From Pseudomonadota bacterium (GTDB lineage: Bacteria > Pseudomonadota > Gammaproteobacteria > Berkiellales > Berkiellaceae), in NCBI GenBank assembly GCA_018241965.1, contig JAFECS010000049.1, forward strand, positions 50,018 through 114,017: DNA of 64,000 nucleotides, read 5' to 3'. The stretch's first letter is position 1, and every line of letters begins with the position of its first letter. A model generated the notes under the pieces. That model worked only from the letters and a program-made list of their open reading frames with translations, was not told the DNA's origin and made no database searches. Shown piece after piece: positions 46,294 through 55,614 of this stretch. Both the position numbers and the translations under genes were made by a program.

Positions 46294-46764
46294 ATGGCAA
46301 TGGCTGGTGTTATGCAAGCTCAAATGGATAATTTCCAAGTTATTGCTTCTGCTGATGCACTCAAAGTGCTAGCAGAAGATCCCTACTTTCAAGATTTAGC
46401 GCCACATTGGCATGAAATTATCGGAAAAATTCAAAACAAATTAACCCCTAAAGAACAAAATGCCAGATTTAGCGAGCAGCTAAGTTCTCTGGCTGATGAA
46501 TCACCAGAATACGATGAAGTACGAGCTGCCTTACCAGATGCAATTAAACATCTCATTGCTGCTTTAGATAGCAGTGGCAAAGCCTCCCAACATTCTTCCG
46601 TTACCGGTGTTGAGCTAAAACTTGAATTTGAACGTACCTATAGACCGAGTACTGCATTGAATTCAAAAATGCCCCGCCAACAACCCACTGCTAAAACTTG
46701 TAGAGAAGAAGAACGACCTGAAGAGCGTTCAAGGCATAGATTGGTACCCAATTTAGTTAGTTAG
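46294..46764 (+). CDS. Hypothetical helical protein, paired with the gene before it
   Basis: Not recognised. 156 residues, mainly helical (ALKVLAEDPYFQDLAPHWHE, then KIQNKLTPKEQNARFSEQL), with a polar Ser/Arg/Glu-rich tail after residue ~105 that looks disordered. GGGAG lies nine bases before ATG 46294. No hydrophobic segments. It and the preceding gene lie behind psd, and no terminator is visible between. Confidence 0.7.
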   Translation: MAMAGVMQAQMDNFQVIASADALKVLAEDPYFQDLAPHWHEIIGKIQNKLTPKEQNARFSEQLSSLADESPEYDEVRAALPDAIKHLIAALDSSGKASQHSSVTGVELKLEFERTYRPSTALNSKMPRQQPTAKTCREEERPEERSRHRLVPNLVS

Positions 46765-46851
46765 GCTCAGCTGGGTTTCAATACATTATTGCTATTTCAG
46801 AAACGTCTGTATTATAAATGAACTATGCTTCTCTCACTTTGAGGTGCTCCC

Positions 46852-48018
46852 ATGCAAAAGGGACCTTTGGAAGATCTTCCAGATGAAGTGAATCTTGCTC
46901 TCTCAGAATTATTAACGCTTGACTCTCAACTTGCTCTCTCTAACACCTGCCATTATTTTAATAAACTGATAAAAGACAAATTTATCTGGAAAAAGCGCAT
47001 TGCAGAGCTTAAGCCTTTTTTATCACCTTTTGTGAACACAGGTTTGCCCACAAAAGAAAATTTTATGGCGCTGTTAACACATCTTCACGCACGCTTTTGT
47101 GGTGAAGTACTCTTTTTAGAAAGAGTGCATCCAAGATTAGCTGCGCTGAATCATGAACATCCTGAACGTTTATTGGCTGTGTATCAAGATATACAAAGAC
47201 TTAAAGTGCTTTTACAGCATTTCATCCAAGATAACTATCTTTCGGTACTCACCCAAGCAAACATTTTATTGAATCAGATCAACCAACAAATTATTGAATG
47301 GCAGCTTGCGCCTCATCTGGTCACACCGCCTGTGCACCTTAAATTAGAACATATCACACGACTACCTGAGACAGTGTTAACGCAATATACAAATCTATTT
47401 GCTGAGCTTAAAGGATTAGAGCTTAAAGACAATTTCCTTGACACTTTGCCCATCAATATTAATATGTGTGTTAAATTAGAATCGCTGAATGTTTATGATA
47501 ACCCCATTACTTGCATTCCTGATACCTTAAGAAAATTAGCTGAGCTTAAATTCCTTTACTTTAGTGGTGGTAACTTTTCCAAACTCCCAGAGGTTATTTA
47601 TTCCCTTAAAAACCTGCAATGGCTTTCACTGGACAATATGCAATTAAAATATATATCGGAAGATATTCAAAGACTCAAGCAATTAACATGGCTGTATGTT
47701 CGCAATAACCAGTTGATTTTTTTGCCCTTAGGCTTATCTAAATTGCCTAAGTTGCAATTTTTTATGGGGGATAACAATGAATTTCATCCCTTGCAACCAA
47801 AAGCAATACTTTGCTTTTTGAAAAAGCATGGGCAGCAAACAAAGGTAAAAGCCAAGGTAAGGAAACTTGCCCGTTCAGGGGAAATGGATATACTGAGCGA
47901 GCAAATGCAAGGTTTATCGTTATTGCCTCAGTTTGCAAGTAAACGATATCAACGCCTTGTTCTCCCACATTGTCATCCGCATCAAGGAGAACTAAAGCGA
48001 AATTTTAGTTTTTACTAA
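46852..48018 (+). CDS. F-box plus leucine-rich-repeat protein (eukaryotic-like, probable effector)
   Basis: 388 residues. Residues ~5-50 fit an F-box (LEDLPDEVNLALSELL, LALSNTCHYFNKLI, FIWKKRI), the module that binds Skp1 in SCF ubiquitin ligases. Residues ~186-310 hold five to six leucine-rich repeats (LKGLELKDNFLDTLP, LESLNVYDNPITCIP, LQWLSLDNMQLKYIS, LTWLYVRNNQLIFLP). This pairing is the classic SCF substrate adaptor layout and has no known role inside bacteria; Legionella F-box proteins are translocated effectors. GAGGTG precedes the ATG. No signal peptide. Confidence 0.85.
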   Translation: MQKGPLEDLPDEVNLALSELLTLDSQLALSNTCHYFNKLIKDKFIWKKRIAELKPFLSPFVNTGLPTKENFMALLTHLHARFCGEVLFLERVHPRLAALNHEHPERLLAVYQDIQRLKVLLQHFIQDNYLSVLTQANILLNQINQQIIEWQLAPHLVTPPVHLKLEHITRLPETVLTQYTNLFAELKGLELKDNFLDTLPININMCVKLESLNVYDNPITCIPDTLRKLAELKFLYFSGGNFSKLPEVIYSLKNLQWLSLDNMQLKYISEDIQRLKQLTWLYVRNNQLIFLPLGLSKLPKLQFFMGDNNEFHPLQPKAILCFLKKHGQQTKVKAKVRKLARSGEMDILSEQMQGLSLLPQFASKRYQRLVLPHCHPHQGELKRNFSFY

Positions 48019-48215
48019 TTTTTGTGAGCTGATCTGGCGGGTGTTGTTGTCACGACAGGTTCAAATGTGGTCCCAGCGGTTGTAAAATCACCGTTTTGTC
48101 TTCTTGCAAAATCAACTAGCCAATTCATAGGGTTGTTTTTGCGTGCTCTTCTGTCTGCTAATTTTTGTTTTTCTTCTTCTGTTTGTTGGTCTAGAAGTCT
48201 TTGCAGTGCTAACAT
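48015..48215 (-). CDS. Small hypothetical protein (66 residues)
   Basis: Charged, with a helical start (MLALQRLLDQQTEEEKQKLA), a basic middle and a Thr-rich tail. GGAGA lies six bases before ATG 48215, which supports a real gene. Its end overlaps the F-box gene by four bases. Not recognised; function unknown. Confidence 0.55.
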   Translation of the reverse strand: MLALQRLLDQQTEEEKQKLADRRARKNNPMNWLVDFARRQNGDFTTAGTTFEPVVTTTPARSAHKN

Positions 48216-48336
48216 GGTTGCTCTCCGTCAAATTAATAACGCTAGTGTGGCATGGCAAATCACTGTTTGCAAAATGCAAACGATAATCTGCTTTATGTAA
48301 CTGATGCTCGGCAAACGTAGGAATTTTTATGACAAG

Positions 48337-48741
48337 TTATTGGCCGCTTGAGGAAGAGGATCCTTGACTTGTTCCGCTATTGGCGTCATCACTATCTTGC
48401 GGTAAAGGATAAATGCCAAAATTTAATTGGCCATTGGGATCGGCTTTAGGATCGGTGATCATATATTTTTGACGATAAAAATTAACTTCACCATCAGAGA
48501 TATCCCGTTCGTAACATAGAATTCTGCCGCGGGTTCTGAAATATTCGCTGTCATCACCACATACCTTCCCTGTATGATCTTTACTAAATGGGCATGGACA
48601 TTCGCCTTCAAAGGATTTCAAGACGCCGTCTAAAATATGCGCTCTGATTTGAGCATCGGTCATCGGCTTCATATCACGAAAAGCATACGTATTAAAAGAG
48701 CAACAACTTAACAACAAACAAATCAGCACTTGTTTTCTCAT
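48337..48741 (-). CDS. Exported Cys-rich CPCP-motif protein, copy A
   Basis: 134 residues from ATG 48741. A signal peptide (VLICLLLSCCSFNTYA) is followed by a domain with FEGECPCPF, VCGDDSEYF, ILCYERDISDGEV and FYRQKY, then a Ser/Gly tail. It is clearly paralogous to the neighbouring gene: both share the spacing G-x-C-P-C-P...C-G..S.Y...C-Y..DISD-x-E. Proteins with this CPCP..CG..SAY..CY pattern are common small secreted hypotheticals in proteobacteria (recalled). Role unknown. Confidence 0.85.
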   Translation of the reverse strand: MRKQVLICLLLSCCSFNTYAFRDMKPMTDAQIRAHILDGVLKSFEGECPCPFSKDHTGKVCGDDSEYFRTRGRILCYERDISDGEVNFYRQKYMITDPKADPNGQLNFGIYPLPQDSDDANSGTSQGSSSSSGQ

Positions 48742-48753
48742 GATACTCACCCT

Positions 48754-49083
48754 TTAATACCCTTCTCTTTTATCTCTTTCCCAAGGCAATTTGGGCGCGT
48801 CGATATTATTTCTTTCGCGAAACTGCCTCAATTCTTGATCGCTAATATCTCCCGGATAACACTTAACAGTGCCTGGGTTTTGGTTATAGGAACTATTTTC
48901 ACCACAAATATTTTTGTTTTTATCAAGGGTATAAGGGCAAGGACATTCTCCTTCAAAAGCACTTATATTCCCTCGAATAATGAGATCTCTTACCTCGCCA
49001 TCAGGCAAAGGTTTAGTTTCCTCGGCAATCGTAACAGAGGCAAATGCCATTAGGATGTAGGCAACGTGTAAACGATATTTCAT
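48754..49083 (-). CDS. Exported Cys-rich CPCP-motif protein, copy B
   Basis: 109 residues from ATG 49083, chosen because a signal peptide (YRLHVAYILMAFASVTIA) starts there; the frame continues upstream. The mature part has FEGECPCPY, ICGENSSYN, VKCYPGDISDQEL and FRERNN. Its four core cysteines align with those of copy A, 12 bases downstream. The two are a tandem duplication in one operon, B first. Copy B lacks the Ser-rich tail. Confidence 0.85.
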   Translation of the reverse strand: MKYRLHVAYILMAFASVTIAEETKPLPDGEVRDLIIRGNISAFEGECPCPYTLDKNKNICGENSSYNQNPGTVKCYPGDISDQELRQFRERNNIDAPKLPWERDKREGY

Positions 49084-49198
49084 AAAACAATAGACTCCGG
49101 CAATTAAAACACTGTGCAAAAAACAAGGATTTCGCACAACTATGCACCCTATTGTTAAAACTTAGATAAAATTCACAAAACTGCCAAAGGGAAAATTT

Positions 49199-49513
49199 TC
49201 AGGCAAGGGATCCAAAAGAAACACCCAGCATATGCATGATAGCAAGGGGAGCACCAACACCAAGAGCGGCTGCTCCCAAAACTGTAGAGGTGCCAATCAA
49301 CAAGCTATTTGTCGTGACCAGACTTGCTAAGCCATAAGCGCCAAAACCACCTGCATAAGCACCTAAAGGAATGGAATAGACAGTTAATGTAAGCTTGGCA
49401 AGCAGGGTTCTTTCTTCAGCAGAGAGTTGCGAGTACAAATAGGCATGTTCATATGAGTCGTTAGCAAAGCCACCATACGTGGCGATGCACTCATTGGGGG
49501 TCAAATTTCTCAT
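49199..49513 (-). CDS. Small hydrophobic protein with double-glycine-like leader
   Basis: 104 residues from ATG 49513 (GGAAA upstream). The first 15 residues, MRNLTPNECIATYGG, resemble the leader of bacteriocin and microcin precursors that C39 peptidase transporters cut after Gly-Gly. The rest is Gly/Ala/Leu-rich with two hydrophobic stretches (IPLGAYAGGFGAYGLASLV; VLGAAALGVGAPLAIMHMLG). A second gene at 55615 starts with the same pattern. No export or immunity gene is next to it. It could also be an ordinary small membrane protein. Confidence 0.7.
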   Translation of the reverse strand: MRNLTPNECIATYGGFANDSYEHAYLYSQLSAEERTLLAKLTLTVYSIPLGAYAGGFGAYGLASLVTTNSLLIGTSTVLGAAALGVGAPLAIMHMLGVSFGSLA

Positions 49514-49591
49514 TTTTGTTTCCAATTAAAAACCTGAATTGGAAGGTTAAACATGATGAACAAAGAAATCCAGAGGATATACACAAGATTG

Positions 49592-50533
49592 CTACGCACG
49601 TTGCCAATCAAAAGCTAACACTTCTTTAATATGCTTTTTGCCCGTTTTAAGCATAAACAACCTATCGACCCCTAAAGCCACACCAGAACATGGAGGTAAT
49701 CCAGCTTTAAGTGCTGCAAGTAACGCTTCATCTATAGGGATGGTATTTAAGCCCAAAGTCTTGCGTTTGTGATTGTCCTCATTAAATCGTGCACGCAGTT
49801 CATTTGCATCTGCTAATTCATGATAACCATTAGCTAATTCAACACCTTGATAATAAAATTCAAAACGCTCGGCAACATGATACGTTGCATTTTCAATGCG
49901 TCGCGTTTTGGCCAAACTCGCTTGAGAGGCAGGAAAATCTACTACCACGGTAGGCTCTCTTTTCCCAAGATGCGGCTCTATACCATGGCTCATCAGCAAA
50001 TCTAACCAGGCATCTTTATCCATATCAGGTAAAGCATCTACCCACCCCTGATTAAGCGCAATAGTTTGTAACGTGTTAATGTCTATGAGATGAGGATTAA
50101 TATCAAAATAAGTGAAAAATAATTCATGATAGGAATAAATTTTGGCCCGTGGTGTGCCAAGCAGCGCTTGAAATAAGGCATCCACTTCTTCAATTAATTG
50201 CCAATGTGTCCAATCAACCCGGTACCACTCTAGCATGGTAAATTCAGGGTTATGGCGCGAACCCACTTCTTCTTGTCTAAAAACTTTGCCCAAATAGTAA
50301 ATAGCGTCAGCCCCCATGGCAAGCAAGCGCTTCATAGCATATTCAGGAGAAGTTTGTAAAAATCGATCGCCTAAAGCAAAGGATTGAAGATGTGGCGCCG
50401 TTACCGTGCTTTGACATAATAACGGCGTATCAACTTCCCAAACATTACGTTTTTCAAAAAAGTGTCTAATCGCTTGTAAAAAATTAGCACGTTCACGTAA
50501 TGTCTCAAGCGTTGCACAAGATTGCCAACTCAT
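49592..50533 (-). CDS. epmA: EF-P lysine-34 lysyltransferase EpmA (GenX/PoxA)
   Basis: 313 residues. A lysyl-tRNA-synthetase-like catalytic core without an anticodon domain: motif 2 with [20 protein letters not shown] and motif 3 [14 protein letters not shown]. It attaches beta-lysine to Lys34 of EF-P. It overlaps the efp stop by four bases, so substrate and modifier are coupled; epmB, which makes (R)-beta-lysine, is divergent on the other side of efp. Confidence 0.97.
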   Translation of the reverse strand: MSWQSCATLETLRERANFLQAIRHFFEKRNVWEVDTPLLCQSTVTAPHLQSFALGDRFLQTSPEYAMKRLLAMGADAIYYLGKVFRQEEVGSRHNPEFTMLEWYRVDWTHWQLIEEVDALFQALLGTPRAKIYSYHELFFTYFDINPHLIDINTLQTIALNQGWVDALPDMDKDAWLDLLMSHGIEPHLGKREPTVVVDFPASQASLAKTRRIENATYHVAERFEFYYQGVELANGYHELADANELRARFNEDNHKRKTLGLNTIPIDEALLAALKAGLPPCSGVALGVDRLFMLKTGKKHIKEVLAFDWQRA

Positions 50534-51096
50534 TTTGCGCGAGAAACATATTCACCGGTACGGGTATCAACTTTAATGCTTTCGCCTTCAGAAACAAATA
50601 AAGGCACGCGTACCACAGCGCCAGTTTCTAAAGTAGCTGGTTTGCCACCACCACCAGAAGTATCACCTCTGACGCCAGGATCAGTTTCTACTATTTTGAG
50701 GATAACAAAATTAGGTGGCGCTACGCTTAAAGGGGTACCATTCCATAGGGTAACCACACAAACATCTTCTTCTTTTAACCATTTGGCAGCATCACCCACC
50801 GTATCTTTATTCATTTCATGCTGCTCATAGTTTTCTTGCATCATAAAATGCCAATGCACCCCATCATTGTATAGGTATTGCATCTCAACATCTAAAACAT
50901 CTGCGGCTTCAACCGTATCGCCAGATTTAAAGGTTTTCTCGAGCACCCGACCAGTTTTTAAGTTACGGAACTTAACACGATTAAAGGCTTGACCTTTGCC
51001 GGGCTTCACATATTCATTTTCAAGGATGGTGCACGGATCACCTTCATACATAATCTTAACGCCTGCTTTAAATTCATTCGTGCTATAAGTTGCCAT
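50530..51096 (-). CDS. efp: Elongation factor P
   Basis: 188 residues, three-domain EF-P. The modified lysine is Lys34 in [14 protein letters not shown] relieves ribosome stalling at polyproline. The efp-epmA overlap and neighbouring epmB make a complete modification module in 2.6 kb. Several proteins in the window have proline runs that would need it. Confidence 0.98.
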   Translation of the reverse strand: MATYSTNEFKAGVKIMYEGDPCTILENEYVKPGKGQAFNRVKFRNLKTGRVLEKTFKSGDTVEAADVLDVEMQYLYNDGVHWHFMMQENYEQHEMNKDTVGDAAKWLKEEDVCVVTLWNGTPLSVAPPNFVILKIVETDPGVRGDTSGGGGKPATLETGAVVRVPLFVSEGESIKVDTRTGEYVSRAK

Positions 51097-51140
51097 AACT
51101 CACCATGGATTCTGTTGTAATTTTGTGTATGATTGCCAAA

Positions 51141-52160
51141 ATGAAAGCAATCATACCGCAACCACCCCTTTTACAACAATCACAAACCTGGCAACAAGCC
51201 TTAAGTGAGATGGTAACCTGCCCTCATACCTTGTTGACCATGCTGGATCTTGATCCGATGACCGTCCCCTGGCAATGGGACCAAGGTTTTCCTTTAAGAG
51301 TCAGTAAGAGTTTTATTTCACGTATGCAAAAGGGAAACCCTTTTGATCCCTTATTGTTACAAGTACTTTCCACCCCAATAGAAAGTCAGTTGGATAAGGC
51401 CTTTTCTTGTGATCCTTTAGAAGAATCTGATTACAACCCTGTGCCAGGTTTGCTGCACAAATACCCCAGTAAAGTATTACTGACCTTTACTTCAAGTTGT
51501 GCCATTCATTGCCGTTATTGCTTCAGACGCCATTTTCCTTATCAAAGTAACAATCCAGGTCGCAAAGGATGGGATAGCGCTCTTGATTACATTCGATCAC
51601 ATAACGAAATAGTAGAAGTTATTTTAAGCGGCGGCGATCCGCTCATGGCCAATGACGAAAGCATTAAACTTTTTATTCAACAACTACAAAACATACCCCA
51701 TATTAAAATTTTACGTATTCATACACGACTGCCAGTTGTTATTCCTGAAAGAATAAATCATGCTTTAATAAGTAATTTATCGAGTAGCCGTTTCTCAGTT
51801 GTGCTTGTTTATCATATTAACCACCCCAATGAAATTATTAGTTCTATCGCCCAAGGCGTATTACGTTTAAAACAACACAACATTACCGTTTTGAATCAAA
51901 GTGTGCTTCTCAAAGGAGTCAATGATTCTCTTGTTTGCCTCAAAAATTTATCTATCTCTTTGTTTGAAGCTGGCATTTTACCTTATTACGTGAATTTACT
52001 AGATCCAGTTCAAGGCTCCAAACACTTTTTTGTTGATATTGTTAAGGCAAGACAACTGCAACAAGATTTACGTGCTGCCTTACCTGGGTATCTAGTGCCT
52101 AAATTTGTACAAGAAATGCCTCACCGGTTAAGCAAAACAGCCTTAGATCTTATTCCCTAA
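51141..52160 (+). CDS. epmB: EF-P beta-lysylation protein EpmB (radical SAM)
   Basis: 339 residues from ATG 51141; the start is inferred from the family N-terminus and lacks a clear ribosome-binding site. The radical-SAM cluster motif is CAIHCRYCFRR (C-x3-C-x2-C); SGGDPLMANDE and HTRLPVVIPERI are KamA-family features. It turns L-lysine into (R)-beta-lysine for EpmA. Divergent from efp with a 44-base gap. Confidence 0.95.
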   Translation: MKAIIPQPPLLQQSQTWQQALSEMVTCPHTLLTMLDLDPMTVPWQWDQGFPLRVSKSFISRMQKGNPFDPLLLQVLSTPIESQLDKAFSCDPLEESDYNPVPGLLHKYPSKVLLTFTSSCAIHCRYCFRRHFPYQSNNPGRKGWDSALDYIRSHNEIVEVILSGGDPLMANDESIKLFIQQLQNIPHIKILRIHTRLPVVIPERINHALISNLSSSRFSVVLVYHINHPNEIISSIAQGVLRLKQHNITVLNQSVLLKGVNDSLVCLKNLSISLFEAGILPYYVNLLDPVQGSKHFFVDIVKARQLQQDLRAALPGYLVPKFVQEMPHRLSKTALDLIP

Positions 52161-52250
52161 AGACCCTGCGTTTATGTCCATCTCTGGTATCAAGAAATCT
52201 GCGATTTAGCCGAATTTTTGTTATCATCTTTCAAGAAAAAGTGATGCAAA

Positions 52251-53945
52251 ATGCGTTATGAGTTTGGACAAACGGGTTTAAGACTGCCAATTAAGACAGG
52301 GAAAATGTCTAAAAATCGGGAAATATCGGCAAGTGCCATCTCTGATTGGTGCAGTCAATTACCTTTGTCTGATCTCGCTGGCTCTGCAAAAGCACTCTAT
52401 CTTACCTTGCAAGATAGCCACCAGGCGACACTGACTTATCAGGAACGATTTGAAGTTTTATCGGTCTTACGCCCTACCTTAAAATACATCAGCCAAGCTT
52501 TGCAAAAAATCTATGAAGGGCAAGAAATTTTAACTGAAAAGCATCGCCCTATAGCAGATCTGGTAAATGCATTACACTTTGAAATGATCAATGGATATAA
52601 ATTAGTCATTGATCAAGCAAGTGAACAACTGTTTTGTAATCAACAAATATTCATTGCTTCATTTCAGAGTGCTTTAAGTTACTGCACAAAAATTATCTTC
52701 TTTTCCTATGAGCAACACCGTGCTGCACCTCAAGGAATTTGGTTAGAATTACACACGCTTTATGTTTTAGCTAAAGAAAAAAAAATAAGTAAAAAATCTC
52801 TTCAGAAATACTTAAACTGGCAATGTCGATTTCAAACATTAGCAGATATTTATAAACATTGTTTATTATTTGCTGTTTCAAACCCAAATCACCTAAGAAG
52901 CAAACAAATCGTACAATTATTATATTCTTTAGAATATTGGGTTTCATTTTTAGATTTAAAAAACTTTGAAAACTGCGAGACATGCTCATTTGTAGTTGAT
53001 CCGCTTCTAGACACACCGCCAAGAGATGTGAGTCTTTTTGATAAACTACCCGCGCATTGTTATTTTATGGATCTTACCCAAGTGAATAATCGTATTACGA
53101 TGCTGCTTTCTTTGCACACTAATAACAATTATGAAAAAATTGCAAAATTATTTTCTACTTCAGAGCTTGCCTTACCTATACCCTATTTACAAACATTAAC
53201 TCAAACTTTTAAAAATTCAAGAAAAAGAATCAGTGATAGACTCCAAACAAGTGGCGAAATAGGAGTATGTTTAGGAATATCAACATGTCACTGGTTTTTA
53301 AGCCAAACCCTTGAGAATCCAATAACACCAGTTTCAAATGAAAATGAGACACAAATTATTGATATTGATGCTTTACCTCAAGGCGGCCATGCAGTCCACG
53401 CAAACAAATACATACGTCATACTTGTCTATTAGTAAACCAAAGCGAAAATGGATTTTGTCTGAATTGGACGGCAGATGTCCCAGCGCAATTACAAACCGG
53501 AGAAATTATTGGGATTGAAATCATTAAAGAAGATCAAAGCAAGCAGTGGGCTATCGGAACCATTCGTTGGCTTAAAAATGAAAGTTCTTTTTCTACTTTA
53601 GTGGGTATAGAACTATTAAGCAAAGAAGCTGTCGCAGTTAAGTCACAATTAAGTGATGCTGCCTCTGCGTATCTAGTACCAACGCTGCTATTGCCTGAAC
53701 AGTCACAAAAACATTTACCCTTAAGATTAATAACGCCTCCATTACCCTTTAAAACCGGTAATGAGCTGGAAATTGAATATGATAACCATACCTATGCTGC
53801 TGTATTACAAAAAAGCTATTCAGCAAGCGCCAGCTACCAAGAGTTTGGGTTACATTTTACTTATGAACCATTTGAATTTCCGCATCAACACAATGCCATC
53901 GTCCCCAAAACTGCTAACCCTGGTTCACACAAAATAACAGATTAG
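52251..53945 (+). CDS. PilZ-like C-terminal domain protein
   Basis: 564 residues. ATG 52251 and ATG 52305 are both possible; 52305 has AGG close by. The N-terminal ~360 residues are helical and unrecognised. Residues ~395-455 read RHTCLLVNQSENGFCL then WAIGTIRWLKN and LVGIELLSKEA, the beta-barrel pattern of PilZ domains. The canonical R-x3-R and D/N-x-S-x2-G motifs look degenerate (NQSENG fits the second; the Arg pair is not evident), so c-di-GMP binding is doubtful. Possibly a signalling scaffold. Confidence 0.7.
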   Translation: MRYEFGQTGLRLPIKTGKMSKNREISASAISDWCSQLPLSDLAGSAKALYLTLQDSHQATLTYQERFEVLSVLRPTLKYISQALQKIYEGQEILTEKHRPIADLVNALHFEMINGYKLVIDQASEQLFCNQQIFIASFQSALSYCTKIIFFSYEQHRAAPQGIWLELHTLYVLAKEKKISKKSLQKYLNWQCRFQTLADIYKHCLLFAVSNPNHLRSKQIVQLLYSLEYWVSFLDLKNFENCETCSFVVDPLLDTPPRDVSLFDKLPAHCYFMDLTQVNNRITMLLSLHTNNNYEKIAKLFSTSELALPIPYLQTLTQTFKNSRKRISDRLQTSGEIGVCLGISTCHWFLSQTLENPITPVSNENETQIIDIDALPQGGHAVHANKYIRHTCLLVNQSENGFCLNWTADVPAQLQTGEIIGIEIIKEDQSKQWAIGTIRWLKNESSFSTLVGIELLSKEAVAVKSQLSDAASAYLVPTLLLPEQSQKHLPLRLITPPLPFKTGNELEIEYDNHTYAAVLQKSYSASASYQEFGLHFTYEPFEFPHQHNAIVPKTANPGSHKITD

Positions 53946-54074
53946 TTAACAAACAAATTATATTTACGGCAAAAATCTTTAGCTTTTTTAGCTATTTTTT
54001 TAACATATTACTGTATTTTTCCCCAACCAAATGATACCTTTAGTCATCTGAGTAGTTTCCAGAGAGTTAGAAAG

Positions 54075-55487
54075 ATGGCTTTAGAAAATATTAATAAAAT
54101 TGACGCTGATCTCATCCAGATAAGTGTTTATATCCAAGATTATCTGGTGCAAATAGCAGGCGGCGCGCACATACACAATAAGTCTGTTTCTGATCAAGTG
54201 TCACGCTTTTTAATTCCCTACGCTGAAACACAGCTCGGTTTTATCGCCGATGCCCAAGAAGCTGGGCTCAAAGAAGTTCAAACGGCTCATTGGATAATGA
54301 AATTGTTATCCAATAATGAAAAACCCGCGCAAGAAGACATACAAGACGAACTGAATATATTGCATGACCTTTTGCACGCCCCTGGGCGTCAGATAGCAGG
54401 TTATGGTGGCGATAGCATTACGATTTTGCATTACAATGCAACTTCTTTAATAAAAATCTGTACCAGAATTACGCTGCTGCATAATTTATGTGGCAACTTT
54501 AATATTATTCAGAATTTTATTGCCCAAAACCAAGAACGCGTCGATAGAGAATTTCCAGAGCTTAAAAATCTGACGCAAGAGTGGTTAATGGCTCAATTTA
54601 ACGCTGTTAAACGGGTTGCACATCGTGCAAAAGATGAAGTGGGTGGCTGGGCCCCAGCTTCAAATAAGCCGTTTCCTAATGTTGGTGGAGAAAATCTTGA
54701 ACCAGCAGCGCCCCCCATGATGCCTGCACCACCTATGCCTGCACCTGATCCATATGCTTATTTACCTGCGCGGCATAGGCTGGGAAGTCCTGTACCCATC
54801 CCAGCAAGCCCTCCACGGCATAATCCCGACAGAGGCGCACGCTATCATCCTTGGGATGGGGGTTATGGTGGTGCTCATGGTGGTATTCATGGTCGTGGTT
54901 ATGGTGGTGGTTATTTCGCGCCCCCCCCACCGCCACCAAGACGTCCTTGGAGAAATTTATTTCTATTATTAGCCATGATAGGGATTACGCTCTATGGCCT
55001 TTCCCGTTTCTTTCCTGGCTTTGCAGGATTTCTCAGCAATGTTGGCGCAGCGATGAGCAGTGCCCTGTCAACATTTGGCTACTATTTCCTTGCACCGTTG
55101 GCCTATGTTGGGAATACTGTAGGCGCTGTTATAAGCAGTGGATTATCTACAACTGCATCGATATTAGGAACAATTGTTGCCACCTTAGCTTCAGCACCCA
55201 TTTTGACTGGGTTTGTGCTAAGTAGTGTCCTAATTCTAGGTGTTTTATTCGCACGCCCACGACGTCGCCGCCATTACTACAGCCACGGACAAGAAAATAA
55301 TGTTGAGGAAGCTTCCTCTTCACTTGCAAGCCATCTGCGCCAACAATTAGGGCAAGGACAAGAGCAAGTAAATCAGCACGACCCACAAGGGCATGCTCGA
55401 CCTGTACGTTTCCAGCAACGGCCATATAACGATGCAGATAGACTACCAGGCGATGAACCTTTACGTCGTCGACAACGGCTACGTTAA
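54075..55487 (+). CDS. Hypothetical multi-part membrane protein (helical head, Pro/Gly linker, C-terminal membrane segments)
   Basis: 470 residues. Residues 1-200 are helical and soluble-looking. Residues ~205-295 are Pro- and Gly/His/Tyr-rich, with YGGAHGGIHGRGYGGGY and a run of seven prolines. Three hydrophobic segments follow at ~295-405 (LFLLLAMIGITLYGLS; FLAPLAYVGNTVGAV; ILTGFVLSSVLILGVLF), then a basic Gln/Arg-rich tail. Not recognised. AGAGAG lies upstream of ATG 54075. A hairpin follows the stop. Could be an effector inserted in host membranes; this is inference only. Confidence 0.75.
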   Translation: MALENINKIDADLIQISVYIQDYLVQIAGGAHIHNKSVSDQVSRFLIPYAETQLGFIADAQEAGLKEVQTAHWIMKLLSNNEKPAQEDIQDELNILHDLLHAPGRQIAGYGGDSITILHYNATSLIKICTRITLLHNLCGNFNIIQNFIAQNQERVDREFPELKNLTQEWLMAQFNAVKRVAHRAKDEVGGWAPASNKPFPNVGGENLEPAAPPMMPAPPMPAPDPYAYLPARHRLGSPVPIPASPPRHNPDRGARYHPWDGGYGGAHGGIHGRGYGGGYFAPPPPPPRRPWRNLFLLLAMIGITLYGLSRFFPGFAGFLSNVGAAMSSALSTFGYYFLAPLAYVGNTVGAVISSGLSTTASILGTIVATLASAPILTGFVLSSVLILGVLFARPRRRRHYYSHGQENNVEEASSSLASHLRQQLGQGQEQVNQHDPQGHARPVRFQQRPYNDADRLPGDEPLRRRQRLR

Positions 55488-55494
55488 CTTCTTT

Positions 55495-55520
55495 CCCGGC
55501 ATGATCCCATGCCGGGCTTT
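55495..55520 (+). terminator. Probable terminator after the Pro/Gly-rich protein gene
   Basis: Nine-pair GC-rich stem CCCGGCATG / CATGCCGGG (55495-55503, 55508-55516) eight bases past the stop, but only three T residues follow. Stem strength is high, T-tract poor. Confidence 0.5.
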
Positions 55521-55614
55521 ACCAGATAATCCGCGGTATTTTACCGACAAATAAGCAACATTTTTTGGCTAAAATTGTTAAAGTGTTCGTTGGTTAAAAA
55601 GCGGATATTTCACC

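Noticed and set aside
54754..55225. Trp/Val-rich frames overlapping the Pro/Gly-rich gene
   Set aside because: They are frame-shifted readings of the Gly/Pro codon-biased stretch, lacking ribosome-binding sites.
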